From positions 1 to 38,991 of the forward strand of contig NZ_NOIF01000025.1 in assembly GCF_002265265.1 (NCBI RefSeq): 38,991 bases of DNA. Direction: 5' to 3'. Source of the stretch: Photobacterium sanguinicancri (GTDB lineage: Bacteria; Pseudomonadota; Gammaproteobacteria; Enterobacterales; Vibrionaceae). How positions within the stretch are numbered: the first letter of the stretch is position 1; each line of letters starts with the position of its first letter. The notes beneath the pieces are model-generated. The model ran no database searches. It was not told where the DNA came from and worked only from the letters and a program-made list of their open reading frames with translations. The position numbers and the translations under genes are program-made. Shown here piece by piece: positions 26,077-38,991 of the stretch.

Positions 26077-26118
26077 AAAAGCCGTCACTTACTGTAAGTG
26101 ACGGCTTTTTTGTTTTCC
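26077..26118. terminator. Strong bidirectional terminator between erpA and the M23 peptidase gene
   Basis: AAAAGCCGTCACTTA pairs perfectly over 15 bp with TAAGTGACGGCTTTT, with a 3-nt loop and T-rich tails on both strands. It serves the convergent erpA and peptidase genes. Confidence 0.92.
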
Positions 26119-26131
26119 GTGAATAGGTTAA

Positions 26132-27451
26132 TTATCCTTGGTTGATAATTAATGGACTATTCGTGCCAGCCAGCAAGTTACTGAACTGTGCTAATTGATT
26201 TAAGCGTTTATCAGCATGCTTTTTGAAGGCGGTCTTTTGTTTCCCATGAAGAGACTCTGCCTGAGGCAATTTCACTGTGCGTGGGTTTTTATGTACGCCG
26301 TTAACCAAGAACTCGTAGTGTAAGTGAGGGCCAGTTACACGGCCTGTCCCACCAAGTGTACCGACGGTTTGTCCTTGTTTAACCCGTTGACCTGTTTTGA
26401 CTTTACGCTTGGTCATGTGCAGGTACTTGGTGATATAGGTTGAGGTGTGGCGAATAAAGACATAGTTACCATTAAACTTGTTATACGCCGACTTCATCAC
26501 TATACCGTCACCCGCAGCCCAAATAGGGGTGCCAACTGGTGCAACATAGTCTGTGCCTCGGTGTGCTTTTACTCGGCCTGTCACTGGATGTAAGCGACGA
26601 GGGTTAAAGTTAGAGCTGACATAACGGAAGTTAATTGGTGAGCGGAGGAAAGCTTTACGCATGGCGTTACCATTTTTATCGTAATACTTACCGTCTTCAC
26701 TGCGTACCGCCGTAAATGTCTGACCTAGGTTGGTGAAGGTTGCAGCGAGAATATTTCCTCGGCCAATGGATTCACCTTCAACAAATTGTTCTTCAAACAA
26801 TACAGAGAACTTATCCCCCCCGCGAATATCTAACGCGAAATCGATATCCCAACCAAAAATCCCAGCAATCTCCATGATTTGATTAGCCGTTAGCCCTGCT
26901 TTATCACCGGCATTCCAAAAGCTGGATGTGATGGTTGCTTTAGCAAAGTTAAGTTGAGTATCGACGGTTTTCGTTTCTGCTTTTGAAACAAAGCTATCAG
27001 CGGTTCGTGTAATCACGAGTGTGTCGGTAGCTGTGTTGGGCTTGATGAGTTGGATCAACTCGTTATTTTCATCAAAACCAAATTTTAATGTGTCGCCTGG
27101 GCGCAGGTTGGTGAGAGAGCGCGTGCCTTCATCGGCATTGACGAGACGGTATAAGGTTGCTGGACTTAATCCGACTTTGTCGAAGACAACAGCAAGGCTT
27201 TCACCTGATTTTATTTTGTGTTTTTTCCATGTCAGAGGCGCTGAAGGTAAAGTTGTACTTTCTGCGGGAAGCAGTTGCGGGGTGTCCACATTGACAGCAA
27301 TGGGATACGCCTTGCCTACTTCGAATTTACGATCAGCCGGCGCCATATTGTCGGGTGAAGGTAGCAGAAGCAACAGCACGATAAGAGCACTGATCGTGGC
27401 GATCAGTATCTGATGAATCTTGGGTAATTGAGCTAGCTTACTAAACGGCAT
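26132..27451 (-). CDS. M23 family peptidoglycan endopeptidase (MepM/YebA-like)
   Basis: A 439-residue envelope protein with an N-terminal membrane anchor (about 13-30), a LysM/OapA-type domain (about 75-128), and a C-terminal LytM peptidase with all zinc and catalytic residues: His297 and Asp301 in HRGTD, and His376 and His378 in GPHLHYEF. It should cut D,D-crosslinks to allow wall growth. Its length matches MepM. The ATG at 27451 is preferred to an in-frame TTG at 27511 because family proteins begin near here, though neither has a clear ribosome site. It is divergent from tyrS with 128 bp between them. Confidence 0.9.
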   Translation of the reverse strand: MPFSKLAQLPKIHQILIATISALIVLLLLLPSPDNMAPADRKFEVGKAYPIAVNVDTPQLLPAESTTLPSAPLTWKKHKIKSGESLAVVFDKVGLSPATLYRLVNADEGTRSLTNLRPGDTLKFGFDENNELIQLIKPNTATDTLVITRTADSFVSKAETKTVDTQLNFAKATITSSFWNAGDKAGLTANQIMEIAGIFGWDIDFALDIRGGDKFSVLFEEQFVEGESIGRGNILAATFTNLGQTFTAVRSEDGKYYDKNGNAMRKAFLRSPINFRYVSSNFNPRRLHPVTGRVKAHRGTDYVAPVGTPIWAAGDGIVMKSAYNKFNGNYVFIRHTSTYITKYLHMTKRKVKTGQRVKQGQTVGTLGGTGRVTGPHLHYEFLVNGVHKNPRTVKLPQAESLHGKQKTAFKKHADKRLNQLAQFSNLLAGTNSPLIINQG

Positions 27452-27579
27452 GGTGGATCTATAAATGGCCTGAATAAAAAAATAGACAACACGCAGTCTA
27501 ACTGGTTTCAAAAAACATCGCTATTCAAGTAAGATGGTCGATTATCACTTTTTTGCCAATTCTGTGGGAGCGAACAAGA

Positions 27580-28767
27580 ATGGTCAGCATTGAACAGGCT
27601 TTAGCTGAGATTAAGCGTGGTGTCGATGAGCTTATTCCAGAAGAAGAGCTGATTGCCAAGTTAAAAGAAAACCGTCCATTACGTATCAAACTGGGTGCAG
27701 ATCCAACAGCCCCAGATATCCACCTAGGTCACACAGTTATCCTAAACAAGCTACGCACTTTCCAAGAGCTTGGCCACGATGTGACATTCCTAATCGGTGA
27801 TTTCACCGGCATGGTGGGTGACCCAACAGGCAAAAACACCACGCGTCCACCGTTGACTCGTGAAGATGTTTTAGCAAATGCTGAAACGTACAAAGAACAA
27901 GTATTCAAAATTCTAGACCCAGCAAAAACCAAAATTGAGTTCAACTCTACATGGTTATCTGAGCTAGGTGCTGAAGGTATGATCCGTCTAGCGGCAAACC
28001 AAACGGTTGCACGTATGCTAGAACGTGATGACTTTAAAAAGCGTTATGCTGACGGTCGTCCAATTGCTATTCATGAATTCATGTACCCATTGCTACAAGG
28101 TTACGATTCTGTGGCGATGGAAACTGACGTAGAGCTTGGTGGTACTGATCAGAAGTTCAACCTTCTGATGGGGCGTGAGCTACAAAAATCGAACGGTCAA
28201 AAACCACAGGTTGTCTTAACCATGCCACTATTGGTTGGTTTAGACGGCGTGAAGAAAATGTCGAAGTCGGCGCACAACTACATTGGTGTGAACGACGTGC
28301 CAAACGAAATGTTTGGTAAGATCATGTCTATCTCTGACGATCTTATGTGGAACTACTTCGAATGCTTGTCATTCCGTCCACTAGAAGAAATCGCGCAGTT
28401 TAAAGAAGACATGGCAAACGGTAAAAACCCACGCGATGTTAAGATCTTGCTAGCGAAAGAAATCATTGCTCGCTTCCACTCTGAAGCCGATGCTGACTCA
28501 GCAGAGCAAGAGTTCATCAACCGTTTCCAAAAAGGTGCGATGCCAGAAGAAATGCCTGAGCTGGAGTTTGAAGCGGGTATGGCGATTGGTAACCTACTAA
28601 AAGAAGCAGGCCTGGTTAACTCGACATCAGATGCGATGCGTATGATCCGCCAAGGTGCAGCCAAGATCGACGGTGATAAAATCGAAGATACTAAGCTAGT
28701 ACCTGCGGCAGGTACTGCGGTTTACCAAGTCGGTAAACGTAAGTTTGCACGTATTACTCTGAAGTAA
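27580..28767 (+). CDS. tyrS: Tyrosyl-tRNA synthetase
   Basis: A 395-residue class I aminoacyl-tRNA synthetase. It has the HIGH-type motif HLGH (48-51), KMSKS (226-230) and a C-terminal S4 RNA-binding domain (about 335-395). The frame is open from 27553, but [10 protein letters not shown] at 27580 has GGGAG 9 bases upstream and matches the Vibrio family start. Length and motifs suggest the TyrS form common in Vibrionaceae rather than the 424-residue E. coli form. It ends at a strong terminator and is convergent with the VOC gene. Confidence 0.95.
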   Translation: MVSIEQALAEIKRGVDELIPEEELIAKLKENRPLRIKLGADPTAPDIHLGHTVILNKLRTFQELGHDVTFLIGDFTGMVGDPTGKNTTRPPLTREDVLANAETYKEQVFKILDPAKTKIEFNSTWLSELGAEGMIRLAANQTVARMLERDDFKKRYADGRPIAIHEFMYPLLQGYDSVAMETDVELGGTDQKFNLLMGRELQKSNGQKPQVVLTMPLLVGLDGVKKMSKSAHNYIGVNDVPNEMFGKIMSISDDLMWNYFECLSFRPLEEIAQFKEDMANGKNPRDVKILLAKEIIARFHSEADADSAEQEFINRFQKGAMPEEMPELEFEAGMAIGNLLKEAGLVNSTSDAMRMIRQGAAKIDGDKIEDTKLVPAAGTAVYQVGKRKFARITLK

Positions 28768-28791
28768 TCATTATTGCTGATTCAGAGAATC

Positions 28792-28815
28792 AAAGGGCGC
28801 TTCGGCGCCTTTTTT
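28792..28815 (+). terminator. Terminator of tyrS
   Basis: GGCGC-TTCG-GCGCC, a UUCG tetraloop stem extended by A-T pairs, followed by TTTTTT. Confidence 0.9.
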
Positions 28816-28837
28816 AATGCCGCTACGCTATTCAATA

Positions 28838-29254
28838 TCAAAGATCATAGTCATTACGCTCTTTCGCTTGCTGACTCAGGTATTCAATAAACTCCCACTC
28901 CACACCATCTTGGTCAAAGAAATAGATACGTTTTCGCCAAGGGTGATCGGTCGCCAGATCATTCTGCACATAGCCAGCGGCCAGCAATCGCACTTTGGCT
29001 GCATCTACATCGTCAATCACCAAACCCACATGATTAATCCCAATATCGACATACGGGTTACGGTCGACCTGAGTGCGCTCAAGTACCTCTTGTAGTGCTA
29101 AATAGCTGTCTTGCGTGCCTATGTAACACCAACGATAAGCCTCGTTGTATCCGCGATGTCGAACGTTAAATTCAGGTATCGCAGTTTGTAGAAACGTAAT
29201 GGTGTGATCGATATCTTTGATCGTAATGTTGGCATGCTCAACGTAGGGTTTCAT
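28838..29254 (-). CDS. VOC (glyoxalase/bleomycin-resistance) superfamily protein
   Basis: A 138-residue cytosolic protein with two beta-alpha-beta-beta-beta units typical of the vicinal oxygen chelate fold. Candidate metal ligands are in VEHAN near the N-terminus, LQEV, NHVGLV and WEFIEY, the usual His-Glu-His-Glu pattern. The frame is open to 29272, but MKPYVEH at 29254 has GGAG 7 bases upstream. The substrate is unknown; it is shorter than plain glyoxalase I proteins with known motifs, and could be a dioxygenase-like or lyase-like member. It stands alone between tyrS and the TRIC gene. Confidence 0.8.
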   Translation of the reverse strand: MKPYVEHANITIKDIDHTITFLQTAIPEFNVRHRGYNEAYRWCYIGTQDSYLALQEVLERTQVDRNPYVDIGINHVGLVIDDVDAAKVRLLAAGYVQNDLATDHPWRKRIYFFDQDGVEWEFIEYLSQQAKERNDYDL

Positions 29255-29372
29255 GGCTGCTCTCCGCTTCATATCGAATGGAATAAAGGGTTAAGTAATG
29301 CTTATACTTTACATAGTAGTAGTGCTTGTTATTAAGTAAAGTTTTTATATTACTTAGTTGGAGTGAAACATA

Positions 29373-29402
29373 AAAAAACCGCCAGGGTCGGCGGTTTTTT
29401 GA
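29373..29402 (-). terminator. Terminator of the mtnN-cbiB-btuF-TRIC operon
   Basis: AACCGCC pairs with GGCGGTT inside flanking A and T runs, giving AAAAAACCGCC/GGCGGTTTTTT. It lies 27 bases after the TRIC stop codon and looks active in both directions. Confidence 0.88.
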
Positions 29403-29429
29403 AACGGAAAGTAATAAATAGTTTTGTTA

Positions 29430-30038
29430 TTAGCGTAGTGTCAGTGATGGTAACGACAAGTGCCAGCGGATAGCCGCGAGACGAATCGTCAGCGTGGTGA
29501 TGATGCCCGCAAGTGAGGATACTTCGGTTGTAAAACCAGTTAACAAACCTGTTGTGTGCACGATACCACCAAGAATACAGGCAGTCGCGTATACCTCAGT
29601 ACGTAATACCATGGGGATCTCACGCGCCAGTACATCACGGATCACACCACCGCCACAGCCTGTAAGCACACCCATGATCACAGCCACCATAGGTGATGCG
29701 CCAAAACGTAATGCTTTTTCAACACCAATGGCGACAAATACCGCTAAACCTATGGCATCGGCAACAGGGAGAACATACCACGGCAGCTTTTGAGGTCGAC
29801 GAATAGCGGCCATCGTGAATAAGCATGTAATGAAGATCACCCAAAGGTAATTGGTATCAGTGATCCAGAACACAGGCGTTGCACCCAGCGCCATGTCACG
29901 AATAGTACCACCACCAATAGCCGTTACGCTGGCGAGTACCACAACGCCAAAGGGATCCATTCGTAACCGTCCAGCCAAGAGCACACCTGATACTGCGAAT
30001 ACAGCAGTACCAAACATATCAAGGAGATAGATAAGCAT
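29430..30038 (-). CDS. yadS: Trimeric intracellular cation channel (TRIC) family protein, YadS-like
   Basis: A 202-residue inner-membrane protein, formerly UPF0126, made of two homologous three-helix repeats plus a seventh helix. The duplicated signatures GGGTIRD (about 42-48) and GGGVIRD (about 128-134) are both visible. Prokaryotic TRIC proteins form trimeric potassium-permeable channels; some relatives have been proposed to carry glycine. It is the last gene of a cluster that equals E. coli mtnN-btuF-yadS in order and strand. Confidence 0.88.
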   Translation of the reverse strand: MLIYLLDMFGTAVFAVSGVLLAGRLRMDPFGVVVLASVTAIGGGTIRDMALGATPVFWITDTNYLWVIFITCLFTMAAIRRPQKLPWYVLPVADAIGLAVFVAIGVEKALRFGASPMVAVIMGVLTGCGGGVIRDVLAREIPMVLRTEVYATACILGGIVHTTGLLTGFTTEVSSLAGIITTLTIRLAAIRWHLSLPSLTLR

Positions 30039-30092
30039 TAAAGTATTACCTGATAAAGAAAGCGAAAATAAAGATGACGGCAGAGCAGCGGA

Positions 30093-30926
30093 CTACTGTG
30101 TCGCACGTCGTTGTTCTCGTACCGTGTCTAGGTGATCGCATACCTGCTTGATCGCTTTTAGCGTTCGAGGTGTCGGGCGGTTAAGCCAGTCTGAATTCAC
30201 GGTAAATATCTGTCGATTATCGACAGCAGGTATTTTACCCTGCCAGTCTTGCCATATATCAACATTTGTATTGGCGTGAGAGGTACCAAATATGATTTCT
30301 GGTTGGCGGATCACAACTTGCTCTTGTGATACCTGCGGATATGGGGCTTTACTTGCGGCAAAAATGTTCTCACCACCACAGACTTGAAACACTTGAGTCG
30401 GCCAGTGTCCATCCGCGGCGGTGATTATTGGGGCGGCGCTGAGCTGATAAAAGTAGCGTACTTTTTCTTGGCGCTGATATTTCAGGGTCAGTGCTGCGAG
30501 CTTTTCACGGTAATCGTTCGCTGCTTGTTGTGCTTGTAGGGGGGAGTCGGCGTATTGACCCAGTCGCTCGATGGTGTCGGCAATGGCTGGCAGTTCTTTT
30601 GAAGTGGAGTAGACAACATTGAATCCCAGCTGCTCAAGCTTGGCCATTTCTCGAGGGGGGTTACCACTTTTCCATGCCAGGATCAGATCGGGCTGAAGGG
30701 CAACAATGCGTTCTAATTTAATGCCTCTATGATTGGCGACGCGTTCTAGCTTGAGTGCGGCTTTGGGGTAATCGCTGTATTCCGTTGCTGCAATCAGCTT
30801 ATCGCCTAACCCTGCGGCATACGCTAGCTCAGTCATGTGAGGAGATAAGCTTATCACTCGAGTTGCGGGTTGTGTTGCAAAACTCATGGTGGAAAAAAAC
30901 AAAAAACAGCAGCAAGCGAAACGCAC
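30093..30926 (-). CDS. btuF: Cobalamin-binding periplasmic protein BtuF
   Basis: A 277-residue periplasmic B12-binding subunit for the BtuCD importer. The signal peptide (about 1-18) has an unusual ACCCFLFF core and likely cleaves after SFA. The mature part is a cluster A-III binding fold with [16 protein letters not shown] and ATEYSDYP motifs. It starts with GTG: AAGGAG inside the end of the upstream gene lies 8 bases before GTG, and the upstream stop is directly adjacent, so translation is coupled. btuC and btuD are not in the window. Confidence 0.92.
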   Translation of the reverse strand: MRFACCCFLFFSTMSFATQPATRVISLSPHMTELAYAAGLGDKLIAATEYSDYPKAALKLERVANHRGIKLERIVALQPDLILAWKSGNPPREMAKLEQLGFNVVYSTSKELPAIADTIERLGQYADSPLQAQQAANDYREKLAALTLKYQRQEKVRYFYQLSAAPIITAADGHWPTQVFQVCGGENIFAASKAPYPQVSQEQVVIRQPEIIFGTSHANTNVDIWQDWQGKIPAVDNRQIFTVNSDWLNRPTPRTLKAIKQVCDHLDTVREQRRATQ

Positions 30927-31883
30927 TTAAAAAGCTCCTTGGAAAAGAATGATAAGACAACTTTGTACCACCAGCCAAATGATGACTCGGCTTTTAGCGA
31001 CTTGCTCGATTTGAGCAAGGTGTAAAGCCGCAGGGGCTATTTTCCCGCCTAAGCGTGGACGTTCCAATTTACGGTCTTCATAAATTGCAGGCCCTCCGAG
31101 AGAAAGTGATAGTTTGTTGCCCGTTGCGACAAGTAGCCAGCCAGGTCCTGGAAGCTGCCAGTTTTCACCTTGCTGCCATAAACTGCGTAACGCCACTTTT
31201 CCGTTTTGTCCCAGCGCGATAAGTAAGGCGAATAAGCGTAATGGCACAATATCGAGTACCGCTAAAATGCGAATGGCAGGATAACCAAAAAAGACATATT
31301 GCTTGCGGGTTGGTGACCATACGCGCGCTAGGCTGACCGCAAGACGATACATAAGCGCACCAATCCCACCTGCGAGCCCGTACCAAAACAGCACGCCAAT
31401 GACTTGGCGACCATAGCCGAGCAGTTGTGTTTCAGCCCCCGCCTTTCCTAGCCCTAATAAAGACAGGCTTTCCGTTTGGCGATTAAGAGTGGTGCTGAGT
31501 AGGCGTCGACAGAGGGTTTTATTTTCGGCGCTATAGGCTTTGATCAGCTGGTGGCTGAGTTGGCTGATATTTTTCCAACCCAATGCGAACCATAACAAGG
31601 TGAGATCAAACAGGGCGTCAATCCAGACTAACTGTTTGCAGGCAATCAGCATAATGAGCATGGTAAGCCACATTAGTGACCAAGTTAGCAAACCTGATAG
31701 TAAACGTTGGTGGCGGTTATCATTAGGTTTATTAACGCGGCTGGCTAGCATGATGGCCAAGCGTTGCCATAAGTTGAGCGGGTGAAGGTCTTGCGGAATG
31801 GCAATAAGCCAATGCAATGCAATGGCACCCCACATTGCAAGTAGGGTGCTATTGTTAGCGAGTATCGCTAAAAGGTCGTTCAT
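30927..31883 (-). CDS. CobD/CbiB-like membrane protein (cobalamin biosynthesis family), divergent
   Basis: A 318-residue polytopic membrane protein that resembles CobD/CbiB adenosylcobinamide-phosphate synthase in overall size, membrane pattern, the QLSHQLIKAY region and the PAIRILAVLDIVPLR segment. However, the usual N-terminal LxGDP..HPV block reads IAIPQDLHPLNLWQ, and the usual GRDT and EN-x2-DG-x2-AP blocks are not found. In their place are LNRQTESLS and AETQLLGYGRQVIGVLFW. It lies between mtnN (one-base overlap, TAATG) and btuF, so a B12-related role is likely. Enzymatic activity is doubtful; AmpE-like drift is an alternative. Confidence 0.75.
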   Translation of the reverse strand: MNDLLAILANNSTLLAMWGAIALHWLIAIPQDLHPLNLWQRLAIMLASRVNKPNDNRHQRLLSGLLTWSLMWLTMLIMLIACKQLVWIDALFDLTLLWFALGWKNISQLSHQLIKAYSAENKTLCRRLLSTTLNRQTESLSLLGLGKAGAETQLLGYGRQVIGVLFWYGLAGGIGALMYRLAVSLARVWSPTRKQYVFFGYPAIRILAVLDIVPLRLFALLIALGQNGKVALRSLWQQGENWQLPGPGWLLVATGNKLSLSLGGPAIYEDRKLERPRLGGKIAPAALHLAQIEQVAKSRVIIWLVVQSCLIILFQGAF

Positions 31884-32581
31884 TACTGATTCAGTAACTC
31901 AGCCATTTTAGCTACCATCACTGAAGAGCTTTTCGCTGCCAGTGGTAGGAACTCATCAAAGCTCATTGGCGATTCTTTGTCTGCTACATCTGAAATTGCG
32001 CGAACAACAACAAATGGTACGTTGAACTGATGACATGCTTGGGCAATAGCCGCTGCTTCCATTTCAACAGCGATAACTGCTGGGAAGTTGTCACGGATGA
32101 ATTGTTGTTTCTCTGCGCTACATACAAACGCATCGCCAGTACAAATTAGACCGCGAATAGCGTGCACGTCTTCCATTGTTGCCAGTGCTTGCGCGGCGAT
32201 ATCCATTAGTTTTTCATCAGATGCAAAAGCGGCAGGTTGTTGTGCCATTTGACCGATTTCGTAACCAAATGCAGTTACATCGGCATCGTGGTAGCGAACT
32301 TCGCTTGAAATCACGACATCACCTACGTTTAGGCTGCTATCAAAGCCGCCCGCAGAACCTGTGTTAAGTACCACATCAGGTTGGAAAACTTCTAGCATAA
32401 TTGCAGAGCCAACAGCTGCGGCTACTTTACCAATACCTGATTGCAGTAACACGATATCGGCACCGTTTAGCGTACCTGTATAAATGGTACAACCTGCTTT
32501 TTTGTGTGTTTCACAGTTAGTCAGTTGGTCTTTTAGGATCGCAACTTCTTGCTCCATCGCACCGATAATGCCGATTTTCAT
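31883..32581 (-). CDS. mtnN: 5'-methylthioadenosine/S-adenosylhomocysteine nucleosidase
   Basis: A 232-residue cytosolic nucleosidase that cleaves SAH and MTA, recycling methyl-cycle by-products and feeding the LuxS/AI-2 route. The catalytic residues are present: Glu12 in AMEQE, Glu175 in VEMEAAA and Asp198 in AISDVA. The frame is open to 32647, but MKIGIIGAM at 32581 is the family start, with GAGAAG upstream and E. coli-like length. It is the first gene of an operon with the CbiB-like, btuF and TRIC genes. Confidence 0.96.
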   Translation of the reverse strand: MKIGIIGAMEQEVAILKDQLTNCETHKKAGCTIYTGTLNGADIVLLQSGIGKVAAAVGSAIMLEVFQPDVVLNTGSAGGFDSSLNVGDVVISSEVRYHDADVTAFGYEIGQMAQQPAAFASDEKLMDIAAQALATMEDVHAIRGLICTGDAFVCSAEKQQFIRDNFPAVIAVEMEAAAIAQACHQFNVPFVVVRAISDVADKESPMSFDEFLPLAAKSSSVMVAKMAELLNQ

Positions 32582-32609
32582 AGCTAGCTTCTCTTTGTTG
32601 TTCAGATGT

Positions 32610-32626
32610 GCGCTCACACTGAGCGC
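32610..32626 (-). other. Hairpin in the mtnN leader
   Basis: GCGCTCA and TGAGCGC form a perfect 7-bp stem with a 3-nt loop, 28 bases before the mtnN ATG. It could be an operator or a leader RNA stem. Confidence 0.4.
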
Positions 32627-32644
32627 ATAATGGCGAGATTGTAA

Positions 32645-32691
32645 CAAATAAAAAGCGAGAGGTCAGAGCTTAACGCCTCATCTCTCTCGCT
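32645..32691 (-). terminator. Terminator of gltBD
   Basis: AGCGAGAG pairs perfectly with CTCTCGCT around a 22-nt loop. On the minus strand TTTTTATTTGTT follows. It lies 38 bases after the gltD stop codon. Confidence 0.75.
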
Positions 32692-32728
32692 GTTTTTATC
32701 TTTCTTTCTTGTGGTAATCAGTTAACGA

Positions 32729-38618
<5,890 letters not shown>

Positions 38619-38654
38619 GACAACTCTCCCTTGGTCTGCTCATCCTGAGCGTTA

Positions 38655-38695
38655 ACTTTTAATCTCATAACTTGTGGGTTGATGAGGTTAAAAGT
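38655..38695 (-). promoter_or_regulatory. Long stem-loop in the gltB leader
   Basis: ACTTTTAATCTCAT (38655-38668) pairs over 14 positions (one G-U) with ATGAGGTTAAAAGT (38682-38695), with a 13-nt loop. It is 36 bases before the gltB ATG. No U-tract follows, so it is not a simple terminator; it may be a binding site or a leader control element. Confidence 0.5.
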
Positions 38696-38776
38696 GGTCT
38701 GACTGCATAGTTATGGCGCTGATCGTCCACCATTGCGCATCCTGCGATCTTCCAAGTTAACGGCAAATTACAAAAA

Positions 38777-38791
38777 GGTCAAATTTTGACC
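38777..38791. promoter_or_regulatory. Perfect palindrome overlapping a candidate gltB -35
   Basis: GGTCAAATTTTGACC is a perfect 7-1-7 palindrome. On the minus strand its TTGACC could be a -35 element (5/6), with TAACTT (3/6) 17 bases downstream as a poor -10. A regulator bound here would control gltBD; the regulator is not identifiable. Confidence 0.45.
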
Positions 38792-38991
38792 GTTTACGTT
38801 TTTATCGGGCAATATGGCGATATTAAAAACTGTAATTAATTGATCTTAAATCTTATTTTAACGAATTATTAACAGGCGGTATTCGGAATAGCATCATTTT
38901 ATTGTTGCGATTATTTTGAGGAAATAAGGTGATGGTGAGCCACTTTTTGTAAAGAGACGTTAGGGAAGAGGAGGGCTATCAACTGAATAAT
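38792..38991. other. AT-rich end of the window, no gene seen
   Basis: The 373-bp stretch from the gltB start to the window end holds the leader hairpin, the palindrome, and then about 200 AT-rich bases. A plus-strand TTAACA-N17-CATCAT could be a promoter. After it comes a well-placed GAGGAAATAAGGTG in front of a six-codon frame (38932-38952, MVSHFL). A longer plus-strand gene may begin beyond the window. Confidence 0.5.

Noticed and set aside
38932..38952. Six-codon plus-strand frame MVSHFL with a good ribosome site
   Set aside because: Too short to call a gene; it could be a leader peptide of a gene beyond the window, but that cannot be tested here.

Overview
The window is a chromosomal segment of a gammaproteobacterium of the family Vibrionaceae, most likely Photobacterium or a close relative. 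This rests on a complete chitin-disaccharide (chb) operon next to a ChiS-type hybrid sensor kinase, a 5S rRNA/tRNA-Asp rrn tail, and protein sequences that resemble Vibrio/Photobacterium homologues as I know them; no database search was run. Almost all of it is conserved chromosomal backbone. I see no insertion sequence, prophage, CRISPR array or defence system.

Layout. (1) 1-1131: the end of an rrn operon (5S, tRNA-Asp, terminator), a broken second tRNA-Asp copy, a 39-residue membrane peptide gene, and the structured 3' end of the chb transcript. (2) 1132-15504, all minus strand: the ten-gene chb operon. In transcription order it encodes a chitooligosaccharide-binding protein, two permeases, two ABC ATPases, a GH9 exo-glucosaminidase-like enzyme, a glucosamine/GlcNAc kinase, a GH20 beta-N-acetylhexosaminidase, a GH94 chitobiose phosphorylase and a hexose-phosphate mutase. 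(3) 15505-16319: an 815-bp regulatory gap with CRP-like sites and repeated motifs, followed by chiS (16320-19706, minus). (4) 20046-24031: rsmC, an AI-2E-family permease, a 35-residue Cys-rich membrane peptide and hemL. (5) 24228-29254: clcA-erpA, a MepM-like M23 peptidase, tyrS and a VOC protein. (6) 29430-32581: the mtnN-cbiB-like-btuF-TRIC/YadS cluster. (7) 32729-38618: gltB-gltD, with a leader containing a hairpin and a palindrome.

How the genes work together. Chitin disaccharide reaching the periplasm is bound by the operon's binding protein, which in Vibrio cholerae also holds ChiS inactive until sugar is present. Sugar is imported by the ABC transporter and split in the cytosol by phosphorolysis (GH94, giving GlcNAc-1-P plus GlcNAc) or hydrolysis (GH20). 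Partly deacetylated oligomers can be trimmed by the GH9 enzyme, and the free glucosamine phosphorylated by the kinase. The mutase turns GlcNAc-1-P into GlcNAc-6-P for the Nag pathway, which is encoded elsewhere. The rest is housekeeping: tetrapyrrole and Fe-S maturation, chloride/proton exchange, tyrosyl-tRNA, SAH/MTA recycling, B12 capture and ammonia assimilation.

The best second-look items are the decayed tRNA-Asp copy, the multi-hairpin 3'UTR of the chb operon, stem-loops at three operon junctions, the CRP-like/repeat array upstream of the operon, a possible small RNA beside the chiS promoter, two tiny membrane-protein genes, and a CbiB-like protein that lacks the family's usual motifs.
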